In this document: positions 8,865 through 20,917 of the stretch, piece by piece
How positions within the stretch are numbered: position 1 is the stretch's first letter
How the letters are laid out: each line of letters starts with the position of its first letter
Source of the DNA: Prostheceraeus crozeri
Lineage: Eukaryota > Platyhelminthes > Polycladida > Euryleptidae
DNA: 64,000 nucleotides
Assembly: GCA_907163375.1 (NCBI GenBank)
Contig: CAJQUW010000926.1
Span: 124,001-188,000 of the forward strand
Direction: 5' to 3'
Notes under the pieces: model-generated
Told to the model about the DNA's origin: nothing
Databases searched by the model: none
What the model saw: the letters and a program-made list of their open reading frames with translations, nothing else
Made by a program: the position numbers and the translations under genes

Positions 8865-9327
8865 TCAAAGTATCTGTTTGTGTAGCCAAGCACGTGTTGA
8901 AAACCAATTCTGAACCTTTTGGGTTGTTATAGTGCTGATGTTCTGTTGAATGAGCGATTTCAAAATGTCCATTATGTGTCTGTGGAGTGTCTTCCAATCG
9001 TCTTTTGCCATTTGATTGTCACTTATCTGTCTTTGGACATCAGGATTTGTAAGATCCCTCTTGACATCGGATGTCAGTGCTGAATTCGCGTATTCTGTGA
9101 CATTTAGGAATGAATAGACTATATCGTGGCAAGTGTCGAATGCTTTGGGTATGATATCGAAAGTTAGCTTCAAAATGCGATGATGCACTGTCTATAAGAA
9201 GGGTAAATTCTTCTTTAGAAAGAAGTTCGCCAGATTCAGACAAAAAGTGGCAGAAATGACTGGCAGTCGTCATTCCGTATCCAATCATGTTGAAATGAAT
9301 AAGGCCATGTGATGGGGATGCGGCCAA
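8865..9327 (-). pseudogene. IS630/Tc1-like DDE transposase fragment, copy 1
   Basis: Two overlapping frames read as one decayed C-terminal half: HFNMIGYGMTTASHFCHFL, then the DDE-3 Asp region LLIDSASSHFEAN, the SIRHLPRYSLF motif (normally LPPYSP), then VKRDLTNPDVQRQIS and the C-terminal helix ITTQKVQNWFSTR. A frameshift near 9080 separates them. The second catalytic region is degenerate. The copy starts at a sharp boundary near 8832 (AGGAATGAAAGTTCAG) shared with copy 2 at 18447. Confidence 0.7.
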
Positions 9328-9423
9328 AGAAACGGTTGAGTTCTACCACGATGTCCCTCTACCACCCTGACAGTTGGATGTTCTTTAAGTGCACGTCCAC
9401 GTGTTCGCGTTCTTTTCTTCTGC

Positions 9424-9770
9424 CTTGACAGCTTATTTGTGATCGTTGTGCGTCTGTCATTCTAAAACAAAGCACATTATTATTTATTATTTTTATTACA
9501 TTATTGCAATCGCAGGTACATCTAGATGGACAGCAGGTACAGAAAAATCTAGATGGTAAGTTTTATGTAATCCTGTCATGTTTTTCATCAAGTTGATCAT
9601 CTAAATAGAGAAAAAATTAAATAGAGAAATTTAGAAATATAATCTTAATATATATCAATATACCTTTTTGCATTCTATCATTGAATAGAGAAATTCAACT
9701 TCTTTTGACTTTTTCCTATCAAAATGCTTATGTCTATGAAAATTCCAATTTCTGATCTAAGAAAATATCT
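9424..9770 (+). repeat. Exon-like repeat unit, copy 3
   Basis: The same 5' boundary (CTTGACAGCTTATTTGTGAT) and acceptor (GCAATCGCAG) are followed by block 9516-9555 and the GTAAGTTTTATG donor that belongs to the other exon type in copies 2 and 4. It therefore looks like a recombinant or internally deleted unit. The block is open in phase 1 but is 40 nt long. Confidence 0.5.
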
Positions 9771-9835
9771 GTGTTTTTCAAAGGCATTTTATTCGAATAT
9801 GAGAACACTGAAAGTAGGATAAAATCCTATAAGAC

Positions 9836-10030
9836 AACCCTGTGCAAACGGAAAGTCGGCCAAAGTCTGGGCCGAAGTCGGCAAACAATTTCGGCCCAAA
9901 CGCGACGTGTCCGGACGCCCCGAAGTCGGCCGGGGTTAGGGTGGTCGACTTCGGCCCGCAGTGAATTGACCGCATGAAGCGGGTCGATTTGTGATGGCCG
10001 AATCCAGTCCGCGTGATCTGCGTTGGCTTG
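9836..10030. repeat. GC-rich patch with GGCCGAAGTCGGC motifs
   Basis: A sharp switch from AT-rich sequence to a block with repeated GGCCGAAGTCGGC and CGACTTCGG words in both orientations (for example near 9866, 9920 and 9948). A weaker relative with CCGAAGTC and GCCGAAG words lies at about 18180-18230. It may be the end of an unidentified element; the short frames across it look like artefacts. Confidence 0.4.
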
Positions 10031-12308
10031 GCTTTACCTAACCGCATGTAATAAGCAATAGCAACTACTCAGATGATGAAACTTTCCTGTATTGAGTCCA
10101 CTGAAAGTCAATTTTGTAAACGTAGATATCGGGATTCAGGTTGATTGTACCTCAAACAAGTTTAAATCTTGAATACAATGGATAATAGCAATCGTATCCA
10201 GTGGTATTCAAAACTGTTGTAGATGAGGTTCATTAGGATATTCTGCTCCTAAATTTTGATGTCTGAAACAAAGAAAAATACATTATAAGCGAATTAAGAT
10301 AGTAAAACGAAGACAAACTGTGAACAATTATGTAAAACGTAAACCATGTAGAGCTCTACAACGACACATAATAGAGAAGTATATGACACAGAAATGAGCA
10401 TTAATTTATTGTAAGATAAAAGGTGATAATCAATCTAAACTATTTCTATATTTTTTATCATTCCAATAATTTACAACAGCAACGAATTTATCCACAACAC
10501 ATTTTCCCAGGGTGGATAACATGCCGTTAAAGCAGAAAGTCCGATGAATTTGATACTTAATTTAAAATGATTTCTCCTTCAGCTGAAATAAATAACAACG
10601 TACCGCAAGATGGTTTACTTACACATCCAAACCAACCATGCAGTGAAACATTCGAACCTGTGACTTATTTTCAAAGTTTGCGACTTGTTGCCAAACAGGG
10701 TTGAGAAGGGAAGAACGTGGTCCCGGCGGAAATTCACATTTCAAGGAGGCCCAAAAACGCCAACAAAATAATACTTAAAGCCGAACTATTGCTAATACAA
10801 ATCGGCTAGAAAATTCTCATCCCTTAAATATTAGAAAAACAATGTCAATCACGATTCACGACCTTATGTTTTAAATAAAGCTTCTTGTAATGACCAAAGA
10901 TATTTAATATTATAAAGGGCTAGATAGAAAATAGAGGTGTATTTACCTTGTGTGCAACGAAACCAGTGAAAATCAGCTGATATTTTATGAATTTGAAAAT
11001 ATTTGTAAGCAAGCAACAAATATTCCTTTTTATTACCTCTTTTTAGTAATTACAGAACCAAAACTCATTTTGATAATATATCAAGAAATTTTTATACATG
11101 TCTGAAAACATCTTCCAAATTGCAACAAATAATAGTCTATTCTACTTTTTCAGATGTCCTGCAAAACCCAGTTGTAAATAAGAGCACTTAGCTGTTGATA
11201 CAATTCTTTCAATTAGAATTCATTGCATTATTTTATGTGAGTTGATTACTAAATCTGAAGAGCGCATATTATATAGGAATATCACAAATGAAAACCAATT
11301 GTTTCATTCTTAGGTAAAAGCAGAATGAAGTTCACTTATAATTCACCTAATACATGACTAAATGACTTTTCTGAATAGAAAAATGATCCGCGTCTTTACT
11401 TTTGATCATGCAGATTGCTTATTTGTAATAAGTACGAAGTCTGGCCATATGGTTGTACATGTACATCGTTGCTGTGCCCACCGTTGCACGGCCACGCCAA
11501 ACGCGATTGCCAAGTTTGGCAATAATCGAACGTGCAAATGTAATTTTACGGTAAGAAATTACTTGATGCAGTAGAAAGAATGTATATGAATTATCAGAAA
11601 ATTTGATATAAAATTGGCTTAAGCAAATAAAAACAAACAACATATATTACGCATGTTATACAATGCACATTGACAATTGCATCTTTTACATTGATAGACA
11701 TCCGATGATTGATTATACTTGGACCTAAAATGCCCTCTGTTAATTATTTGCAATACATGGATCCATGTTGTAGTTTCAGCCTGGTGAATAGCTCGAAGAG
11801 CGTTGTTGCCATGGTTGAGCCTTATTAATAGCCAATTCCTCTGTGTAATATTCGGATTCTCACTGAATTTGTTAGTAGTCATGAATTCTACAGAGGGAGT
11901 TGTGTGTTTATTAATACTCATCGGTCTTGATGTGAATATTTTTTCTTCCAAATTGATAGTACTGCACTAAATTGCTATATCACCGCTCTCATCTTTAATA
12001 ATTTTTTTCAGAGAAACTACTGAACGAATATTCTTGAAACTTATCATATAGTATCAGTGAATTGTGCTTTACATCATGTGCCATTTCCGAGGCTTTTTGT
12101 CGCATTGCACATCGTACAGTCGACAAAACAGCAATTTCGCCCATTGCCGTAATGCTTTTTTGCCACGATAAGGACCGTACTAAAATGGGTTCAAATTTAG
12201 GCATCTATTTCCTGTCTAGCCCTATAAAACAATTAAATGTCTTTGGTAATGACACCCGACGTCCTGCATGCTGACATGATCACGGGAATAACCCAATGCT
12301 GATAAAAT
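10031..12308. other. No recognisable gene
   Basis: AT-rich with scattered stops. The longest frame, 11619-11951 (-), gives 110 aa with a Cys-rich segment (YQCKRCNCQCALYNM) but no known motif, and may be chance. No repeats shared with the rest of the window were noticed. Confidence 0.5.
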
Positions 12309-13125
12309 CGTCCTTTTAGAACCAAAAGGTCGTAACTGCATTTTTCGCGTTTCGAGTAAATTGAAGTCAAAGTTTTCGAAGTTTTCTGATCTGAATATTG
12401 TTTGTCTGACTTATACTATTGACGGGGTTAGATTACCTATTTGCCATATCAAGGACAAAGTTTCTTATGGTAGTTAAGATACTAACTAAAAATCGATAAT
12501 TATTGATTTATGACAGTTACGACCTTCCGTCTTTTATTTCTGTAAATCCGATTGGTCGTAAGTGCACTTACGACATAACGGATTCGCAATTAGTTGACGT
12601 TGTGCAAAGTTACGACCTTTCTACTTAATAGAAGTAATCTGCAACTACTTTTTCTTGTACATTTTACAGCTTCACCTTCTATAATACCTTACAATATGAA
12701 TTGTGCATCATGAATATGATGCATATGAAACATGTACATGTGAATTTATAATTTGTTGTTTAGTAGGCTACATTAAAAATGACTAGTTCTCCATAGATGT
12801 ACTGAAGGTATATGCGAGCATTGCTATGAGCAAATGCATCCATGCCTAGGCCTGTCGTTTTTGATATTATGCATGTAAATGTAAATTAACATGTACATGT
12901 ATAGGCCCACGAACGCATACTGTCATTATGTGCATTGCCTCTTTTAATTTTCATGTGATACACATCGTGCAATGCTCAAATTACGAATACATATTCAAGA
13001 AAGAAAACAAGTGATAGCGTAAATTACCCAAATGGCAAAGGCATGTATTTCGATCTAATTAACAAATCACACTTGTTAGCACCTTTATTATCTACTTTTG
13101 CGGTTTTGCAGTTTTATGGTACCGG

Positions 13126-15389
13126 TCACACTTCCTCGCGGTCAGGAACATCCAGTCGATCAATTAAGTCGGCTGATACCTTCAGCGATTGGTAAAACGT
13201 TTTATATCTTGGAGGAATCACGCCATTTTCACAGAGGCTAACAAGATCTTTCCTTTTCTCCAGCGAAATAGGAAGCTGCGCCTTGTATGCTATAGGAAGC
13301 TCCCCATCGTATGATGACATAGGCCTATTGCTGCGTTCTTGCCTCGTTACAATGCCGCCCTTTGTTAGGTCAACTTTTATCCACACGGGGATCTTTCACC
13401 CCTCGCATGATTCTAATTTTATTCCATGTCACTATAGCTGGCTCGTCATTGACTACAAAGCTTCCATTTGAAAAATTTGTATACCGACTCAACTCTTTCA
13501 CTCTTTTCCAATCGATGAAATCGCTATGTAAAAATTCATTGACCTTGTAAACTTTTCTTTTAGAGTTAGTGGGTGCCCTTGTAGTGAAAATAGGAAGCCA
13601 CTGGTAGGGTTCACAAATAGACGTATACTTTGACAAATTTGTCAATACTGAATGCATATTGTCAGAGTCTAAATCAGAATGACGTGGCTCAAAAAATACT
13701 ATGTCAGCATATTGTAAATCATGATTCTGAGTTAAGTAGCACAACATAGTTGCGACCTAAGCATTTCGGTTCTATCCGCCGCAACTGTCACTGAAGAGAA
13801 TAACGTGCTCAATCTTTTGTTTCGAATCATTTGTTAAGTAATTTGTTATAATGTGTTTATAAAGGCATGTTGCAATATTAATGGAACCCTGTCCGCTTCA
13901 TATTCAGGCCAGAAATTGCAATGCCCCTGTCTGGCTGTGCAATCAAAAATCGTTCAGTTGTATGATGATAGTTTTCTTTCATAAAACAAGGGCTTCCCTT
14001 CCGTTTTTTGGGCAGTGCAACACTGCTTGCAAATCGAAATCCAAGACAACAATATTATACTTATCACTTCTACTTTCATTGATAGCTTTTGCCTTGTAGT
14101 GTCGAGTTTCGTTTTTGTTTATCATGTGTGCATCATACTCCGCTTGCAAGTTACTCTTTTCTTCATTATCAGCGTCGTGGTATTGTTTACATCTTTCGCA
14201 AAGGTCCTTTCTCGGCCTATGAAATGAAATGTTCATTTCTTCCAGCTTTTGAATGTACATGTGCTTTTTACACATTTGCTTTTCATTCTCTCCGCACCAA
14301 GTTATATACAATTCGTACATTCTAGTTGGATTCAAATCTTCAGAGAGATATGCTCTGGTCGACCGACTTGTCACATAATGTGGCTTCTTCTTCGGAAACA
14401 AATTAATGTGTTCAACGGCGGATTCTACTTGTCTTGGATCGAGCCTGCTAGTAAAAAGAGTACCTCTTTTGCTGACTTCAAGCATTCCAGTATCTGACAT
14501 TTTCCTGTTCAAATTGTAATGTACAACCTTTTCTGATAGACTCAATGTGCTCAAAAATGTTTTCTTGCAGACTTGAATTTTCTCGCTGTTTTTGATGAGA
14601 AAATATCTCAAAGTTCGACTTCTTCTGCTGATGTCTGAGCATGACTTATTCTGCTTCATCGATTCTAGCAACCCTAACATGTATTGCCTTTGTGCATGGA
14701 TATCTTCCATTGAGTAAGATTTCTTAAAAATTTCCTCTCGATCTTTTAGTGATATTTTCTTGCAACCCCATTTGCACTTACAGTCCTGAAATTGACAAGC
14801 CTTTCCAGATCTTGGTTGCTTGGTGTCTCTGGAAATGTGAGGCATACCTCTTAAGCGACGTCTTTTCTGTTCATTTTTTATCCAATTGCACGGCTCTCTT
14901 TTCTTTCACCGACTGTGTCTTCCTATGGCAATGTCACATAATTGTTCCTCATCCTGGTCAGATAGACTTGACACTCTGGAAGAATCACTATCTCTGCATC
15001 AGCTGCTGAACACATTCTCTCTACATCACGAGCATCACTCATGCTACAGCTTGGCCTATCTGTGTGGCTTATGTTTTCATCATATTTTTCAATGTATTTT
15101 TGTTTAAGCTGACTAAGAGGGATATTGTCCTCGTCACTGGACTCGTCGTTAGACTCCTCTCAACATCAGATATAGAAAAAATCCTCCCTTCGACATATCT
15201 GCCATTCCAAAGCATAAACGCTTCCTTTCCTGCCTTGAGATCTTTGCCAAAGAGACCATTTGGCCTGCGTTTGAGCTGTGCCTCAGGAACCCAATTCACG
15301 GAGTTATCGCTCCATCTAACCAGTAAATCAATGTCACCCGTTTCGCTAAATCTCTGCCATACCGCATTTTTTGGCACTGACTCCGACAT
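13126..15389 (-). pseudogene. Transposase of the TIR element, decayed
   Basis: Read on the - strand from 15389: an N-terminal piece (VRWSDNSVNWVPEAQL); about 14917-13979 with REPCNWIKNEQKRRRLRG, a Cys cluster CQFQDCKCKWGCKK, ERCKQYHDADNEEK and VVLDFDLQAVLHCP (probable first Asp); then, in another frame, LFSDSCGG followed by a stop and NRN, where the family has an unbroken SD.CGGQN.N motif; then 13747-13370 with EPRHSDLDSDNMHSVL (family EPGHT...E.DS.H); then 13386-13126, the C-terminal part. This is the widespread invertebrate DDE transposase group with FSD-CGGQN and GHT-x-E-x-DS-x-H motifs; I do not assign a superfamily name with confidence (Sola-like is possible). Frameshifts and at least one nonsense codon show it is dead; some breaks may be introns. 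Confidence 0.7.
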
Positions 15390-16062
15390 GCCTGCAACGA
15401 AGCAGGGACATAGTTAGATATTCGATTGCGAAAAAAATATCAGCCTAGATAATATATTTTAGTTTCCCGTTTATTAATTCACTAGTACTATTCTAAGATC
15501 TAAATTCTGCTGATAATCATGTTTCCATTTTGTCTCACAACATAAGACATCGTTTTTTCAGTACGTATGTGGTTATTCAGCAGCTGCTTCTAGCAGAAAT
15601 TCGTTAATGTAATAATATTATACGTTATCATTTACATATTATTGGCCTATACCGGCGTATCGTCTACAGCTTACAGTAAGCTACGAGAACTCATCACAAC
15701 ATGAGAAATCACTGTTAAAAAGCCTTGTTGACAATAATAGAATTCTTTAAAACTCCTAAACATCAACTATCATAATTACTGCAAAACCGCTGGAAGTGAT
15801 AGGCCTAATGTACTTTCGGAATGTGAAGCTCTATACAGCAGACTATTATACATGTAATAAGAATATTGAGTTGTAATATGCCGCATCGTCTTCAAGTGAC
15901 TCCCACTATGAGTGTAATTGAATTGTATAGGCCTATGCAGCTATAAACCTGGCTATCGCACAAAGTTCAATGCCATGGCGGCTTTATCCATCATACATGG
16001 TTGATGTCTGCACTTACACTAGTTTATACGTTGCTTATAGATTCCATGAACTTACATGTATA

Positions 16063-16220
16063 TAGGTTTTCCGACAGAAATGTAGAAATATGCAGATCAA
16101 ATGTAGAATATGCAAACCGAATATCACCTTTAACAATGGAGTAACATTGTTAAAGGTGATATTTGGTTTGCATATTCTACATTTGATCTGCATATTTCTA
16201 CATTTCTGTCGGAAAACCTA
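16063..16220. repeat. 76-bp inverted repeat hairpin inside the TIR element
   Basis: Arms 16063-16138 and 16145-16220 match at 75 of 76 positions around a 6-nt loop (GAGTAA). The arm carries internal words (ATGTAGAAATATGCA, ATGTAGAATATGCA). Near identity of the arms implies a recent origin or conversion between arms. Confidence 0.95.
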
Positions 16221-16949
16221 TACATGCATACTGATTCATTTCTTAAAAACATCGCTTGGGTTGCTGTCGCATGTGTCTGCCACTTCCAAAGCAAAAGCAC
16301 AAGCAAAGCAATGCCCACTTAATTGTAAGTCTATTAAGTCTACATAGCTATAGCTTACTTATAGCATACTATAGCATGCTTACTTTCGATCGCCAACTTG
16401 CGAACTCCAATCAAGGCGAATGATCTTTTCAGCAGTAGACGTCCTTGTTTCAGGTCAACCGCGCGGGATGTCAAGTACACAATCAAATCACTGCCTACCG
16501 ACTTCGCTGCCGAATATAAGATTCCCAGTTACTGACGTCACACTACAATGATGGTGATATTGAACTGCCAAGCTCGATATCCCGATCACACATCGTTTCA
16601 TACAATAATAGGAGAGCAACATACACAAACACAAGCGATCGGGACACCAACACGTCATAGTTTCTGACGGAAGTAAATTTTGTAGTCACATCCGAAAGGT
16701 CGTAACTACCATTCACCGTAAGACAATTTCGGCCGAATGGTCGTAACAACAGTTACGACAAAACGGACCGGAACTATTTGTTTACCATTTACTTGCGACA
16801 AAACGGCGCATCGCTTTTCGCATGGTTAATATACGAATCTAAGAACGGCAGTCTGCCACAAGTTAATGTGGATGCAAATAATCAGTTTAGGCCAAAAAAC
16901 TCAATTTTGAAAAAATGTCAGTTACGACCTTCCGGTTCTAAAGGGACGA

Positions 16950-18446
16950 AATCAAAACATTCGGAGGCAGTGACAAGAATAGCCTTACAACATATTTACA
17001 CATCACAAAATACTGTCGATCACATCACTCAGTTATAAAGAATCACAAAAAATTACTTATCACAGTCGACAGACGATGAAGTGTCAGGTGTCATTTCATG
17101 AAGTTTTATTCAATATGGAAGGTAATCGTAAATTGTGAGTGAAATTCTGTTTTTTTTCAACTAATGGCCAACCTCCCGTGAGAGTACAAACTGAAACATT
17201 AGCATACACACGGAAATTAAATGGCATGAATAATTACAGTGGTATGGCATAATTTTCTCCTTTTAATTTTTTTTTGCTTATAAGAATGCTTTCAATTGTC
17301 TCAATTCTCTTTCATGTACAATAGGCCTAATAAAACAACCCACTGCCTAATTATACTATATTACACGTAGGCCTGACAAAACGATAGACGGCTTGCTCAC
17401 AAACGACATTATCGAAAAGCATCAATCAGGTAATTGAATTTTTTAAGATGGAGGACGTTCATGTTTATTCACCACTCCTGTTTTTAGGAAATATGCTTCA
17501 ATATCAAGGATCGAACTTTCCATCTCCTATCAACGATCCTGATGAATCACGCGATTAATTCTTTAATCAAATACACATTTTATTTTGTAACTTCAGGACA
17601 ATTAGAATGGTTGGCTTAGAATCTGTTACTATACAAGTTGCGTATTGATGCGGTTTATTCACTTGATTTACGAGTACGATTTATTTGCTACTCACAAGTC
17701 TTAATATTGTTGACGCACCATATACACTCCATTTAGGTACTCATATATCCGCGGTGATAATCTTTAACAAATGATGGCAACATGTACACTATCTTCAATG
17801 AATAGAGAAAACTGCACCATCAGCTGTTCGACGAGTTGATTCACACCCACACACCGCATGAGAAATCCGTGAACTAACTGATAGACGTAGCGAGCGGCGA
17901 TGAAATGCATTGCAATGTTCGAATTCGGGAGGCTGATCGCCATCATGAAGACATGAAAATCCCCTTTTAGAATAGGTCAGAAATATAAATTAGGTAATTA
18001 CAGTGATCGGGATGCATTAGAATGAAGTCATGCTTTATAAATAATCATGAAAACTAACATCGTACATGCATACCCGTGAAACATCGGAAATGAGGGCATT
18101 TCTACCTGAGGGCCTTATACGGACTTCTAAATATAGTACCCAATAAGGATTCCCGTCACAGTGCGATTAATCGCTATGTTCCGAAGTCAGCTACGTTTTT
18201 CGTGTTGCCGAAGTTCTGCCGAAAGTTGATAGGCCAAATTATGACACACTTGTGCCGACATTCATAAAAATGCGTGGTTATAAAAACATTTCTATCTATT
18301 TCATGTTAAAACATCATTCGAAGTTCATATCATAACACAGATAATATAAATTATGATAGAAAGTTCATTTGAATTGAAACTGCTCAAGATGGTCGAAGAG
18401 TCGCACTTTGCTGTTTTCTGCCCGGACTCGGTCCGACATTTGCGTC
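16950..18446. other. No recognisable gene
   Basis: Mixed AT-rich DNA with no frame of convincing composition. A small patch at 18170-18250 has CCGAAGTC/GCCGAAG words like the GC-rich block at 9836-10030. Confidence 0.5.
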
Positions 18447-18464
18447 TTCACAAGGAATGAAAGT

Positions 18465-18960
18465 TCAGTGAAAAATGTCAGATTCGGCAAAGTATCTGTT
18501 TGTGTAGCCTAGCACTTGTCGAAACCAATTCTGAACCTTTTGGGATGTTATACCGCTGATGTTCTGTTGAATGAACGATTTCAAAATGTCCATTCTGTGT
18601 CTGCAATGTGGAGTGTCTTCCAAGCGTCTTTGCCATTTGATTGTCACTTATCTGTCTTTGGACATCAGGATTAGTAAGATCCCTCTTGACATCGGATTTC
18701 AGTGCTGAATTCGCGTATTGTGTGACATTTAGGAATGAATAGACTATATCGTGATAAGCGTCGGATGCTTTGGGTATGATATCGAAAGTTAGCTTCAAAA
18801 TGCGATGATGCACTGTCTATAAGAAGGGTAAATTCTTCTTCAGAAAGAAATTCGCTAAATTCAGAAAAAAAGTCGCAGAAATGACTGGCAGTCGTCATTC
18901 CGTATCCAATCATATTGAAATGAACAAGGCCATGTGTTGTAGATGTGGCAAGAGGAACGG
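18465..18960 (-). pseudogene. IS630/Tc1-like DDE transposase fragment, copy 2
   Basis: The same order of motifs as copy 1: MIGYGMTTASHFCDFF, LLIDSASSHFEAN, SIRRLSRYSLF, VKRDLTNPDVQRQIS, then ITSQKVQNWFRQVLGY. It is split over three frames. The sharp 5' boundary AGGAATGAAAGTTCAG at 18447 equals that of copy 1 near 8832, so both derive from one truncated ancestor or a duplicated segment. Confidence 0.7.
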
Positions 18961-19035
18961 TTGAGTTCGGCCAAGATGTCCCTCTACCACCCTGACAGCT
19001 GGATGTTTTTTAAGTGCACGTCCACGTGTTCGCGT

Positions 19036-19385
19036 TCTTGACAGGTTATTTGTGATCGTTGTACGTCTGTCATTCTATAACAAAGCACATTATTATTTAT
19101 TATTTTTATTACATTATTGCAATCGCAGGTACTCCGGTTGTATGACCAGCTAGCTTGATCTGTTAGTCGCGGTAAGTTTGATGCAATTCTGTCATGCCTA
19201 CAATCTGACTATAATTCTATAGCCTGTGCGGCTTGATACGTGAGAAGTCAATTATTGTCATTTCAGTTGACAACAATGAATTTCTCCGTCAATTTGACTT
19301 GGATCAATTTTACGGTAAGTTTTATGTACTCCTGTCATATTTTTCATCAAGTCGATCATCTAAAAAGAGAAATATTTGAATAGAG
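19036..19385 (+). repeat. Exon-like repeat unit, copy 4
   Basis: It contains block 19129-19171 (nearly identical to 8336-8378, stops in phase 1) and block 19267-19314. The intron-like flanks match copies 1-3. Confidence 0.6.
19267..19314 (+). other. 48-nt micro-exon candidate, phase 1-1
   Basis: Bounded by ATTGTCATTTCAG and GTAAGTTTTATG. Phase 1 gives DNNEFLRQFDLDQFY with no stop. It shares length, phase and flanks with 8474-8521 but not sequence, which is unusual because introns normally diverge faster than exons. Confidence 0.4.
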
Positions 19386-19834
19386 AAATCAATGTTATGC
19401 AATCGCCGTTCGAAAATTCAGTTTATCCCATCAATCCCATCAAAAGAGACGCAGAACAGGTGTGAAGGGTAAAATATGTAAATTCCACAAGCGCATATTT
19501 TAAGTGTAAATGCAGACTCTCATTAACTCTCAAAAATATTCCGAAGGGCTTTCTGCTATTTCACTTTTCTCTGTAATTCGCTGATTGCATTAATTCTGTC
19601 TTTTCAAGTAGAGGATTAAAGTGGCGTCGGTGGACATGTTCATGTGGTACGGAAAAATTTCCTTTCAATCATAGGATTGACTTCGTAAAATTGAATTTAT
19701 TGGTTGATTTTATGTGAAGATGATCGTTGTGATTTCAGAATTCTCTATTGCGGCTGACAAAAGAAAATAGACGTCGCCTCTATGTAAGTTTCATGAATTA
19801 TACATTTCTTAAGTGATTCTGGGTCATTTTAATA

Positions 19835-20150
19835 GTGTTGTGCGCCCACAGAGATGGAATCGTCTGTCGCTGTTACTCTAGTTATTCTATATCAGCCATT
19901 GCATGCAGTGGTAGAGAGAAGTGGAGAAATTCGACTCCCTTTGGCTCACATGATTGGCCAAGCGCGCAGTGCTTACTGAAAGTTGTATTAGGGAGCACAC
20001 GAGCTGTCGTTGTCAGAATTCAAGCTCAAACTTGGATTGCGCTCAGTAGAAAATTAATCCTTTTGCCCCTATGGACTAGTTCTGAGCGTGACCATCAGTA
20101 TTAGAAAATGTCATCTCTATACCCATACACACAGACAAAGCAATTTATCT
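19835..20150 (+). promoter_or_regulatory. Promoter-like dispersed repeat, copy 2
   Basis: It matches 5410-6110: TATCAGCCATTGCATGCAGT, TGATTGGCCAAGCGCG, GACTAGTTCTGAGCGTGACC and CAGACAAAGCAA, without the MITE and with an internal deletion. The TATA-like word is weaker (CAGTATTAGAAAATG). It lies 250 bp before the terminal-exon candidate. Confidence 0.45.
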
Positions 20151-20400
20151 CACTGTGCACGCCATCCCAATGAAACCTTTTGATATTTCATGCATATTTT
20201 GGATTGAACCAATGTTACTCTTTATTCCTGAATAGTAGTATGATGATAAATGATATTTGTGGGGTCCATCCACTGAATTTTCAACTATCGCAGTATTTTA
20301 TTCACAATTTTTACGTTTAAGCGAACTTAAAGCAGCTCTATCTAGATGCATTTTTGCATTTATTGACACTTTAATGACCTTGAATATCTTTCATTTCCAG

Positions 20401-20511
20401 TCGATGGACTTTCGATGGATCATAAAATAGCAAAAGCATTCCAAGGAAAGACAACAATTGATTTTGACATTTCTGAAAAGTGTGTTATGTGCTTATTCTA
20501 ATACCAATAAA
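20401..20511 (+). other. Terminal-exon candidate with AATAAA
   Basis: A strong acceptor (ATCTTTCATTTCCAG, ending 20400) is followed by a frame open in phase 1 for 32 codons (starts DGLSMDHKIAKAFQG, ends SEKCVMCLF) to TAA 20499-20501, and AATAAA at 20506-20511. The phase matches the upstream micro-exon candidates, so they could splice together. The product would be a short acidic peptide of unknown role. Confidence 0.4.
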
Positions 20512-20917
20512 CACAAATTTCACTGAATGCAATCAGCAACTCGTTTTTCTGCGTACGACTGGTTGAAACTCTTCAATGACTTAGTGGTTGGGAAGCGCCT
20601 GTTAAACCTTTCCAACCTGAACCTTATAACGATTTGTTCCCATGCTCAATATGCTCACATTGTGTGGCTATATTATCAGTTGAAGGATCAGCTACTACGC
20701 TTTAGATTGTAGACGATAGTACTTATGTTGATAGAGAGTGACTAGGATTTAAAAACTTGTTCTGGAAAAGTATAAACCAAAATGCAATCATAAGCTTTAT
20801 TTTTGACATGTCATTTAAACCACAAGGGCGATTGCTTTAATTGGTCAAGGGGGGAAAGACGAACCCCCAATGGGGCGAGGGATAATGCATGAAAAATGAT
20901 AATGGCCGATTGGATAT

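Larger units (their letters stand above)
12309..16949. mobile_element. Dead DNA transposon with terminal inverted repeats, about 4.6 kb
   Basis: The left end (12309-12339, TCGTCCTTTTAGAACCAAAA then GGTCGTAACTG) matches the reverse complement of the right end (16919-16949) at 28 of 31 positions. Subterminal TTACGACC sites occur in both orientations near each end: 12326, 12516, 12554-12574, 12609 on the left and 16696, 16738-16759, 16921 on the right. Such clusters usually bind transposase. A broken transposase gene lies inside on the - strand. The target duplication could not be fixed. Confidence 0.75.

Noticed and set aside
9771-10047. Frames across the GC-rich patch (both strands)
   Set aside because: Frames are open because the patch is GC-rich; overlapping on both strands with no motif.
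11619-11951. 110-aa - strand frame with Cys-rich end as a host gene
   Set aside because: No known domain, no clear splice sites or promoter; left as unassigned.
14749-15417. + strand frames over the transposase
   Set aside because: The - strand carries the recognisable transposase motifs; these are shadows.
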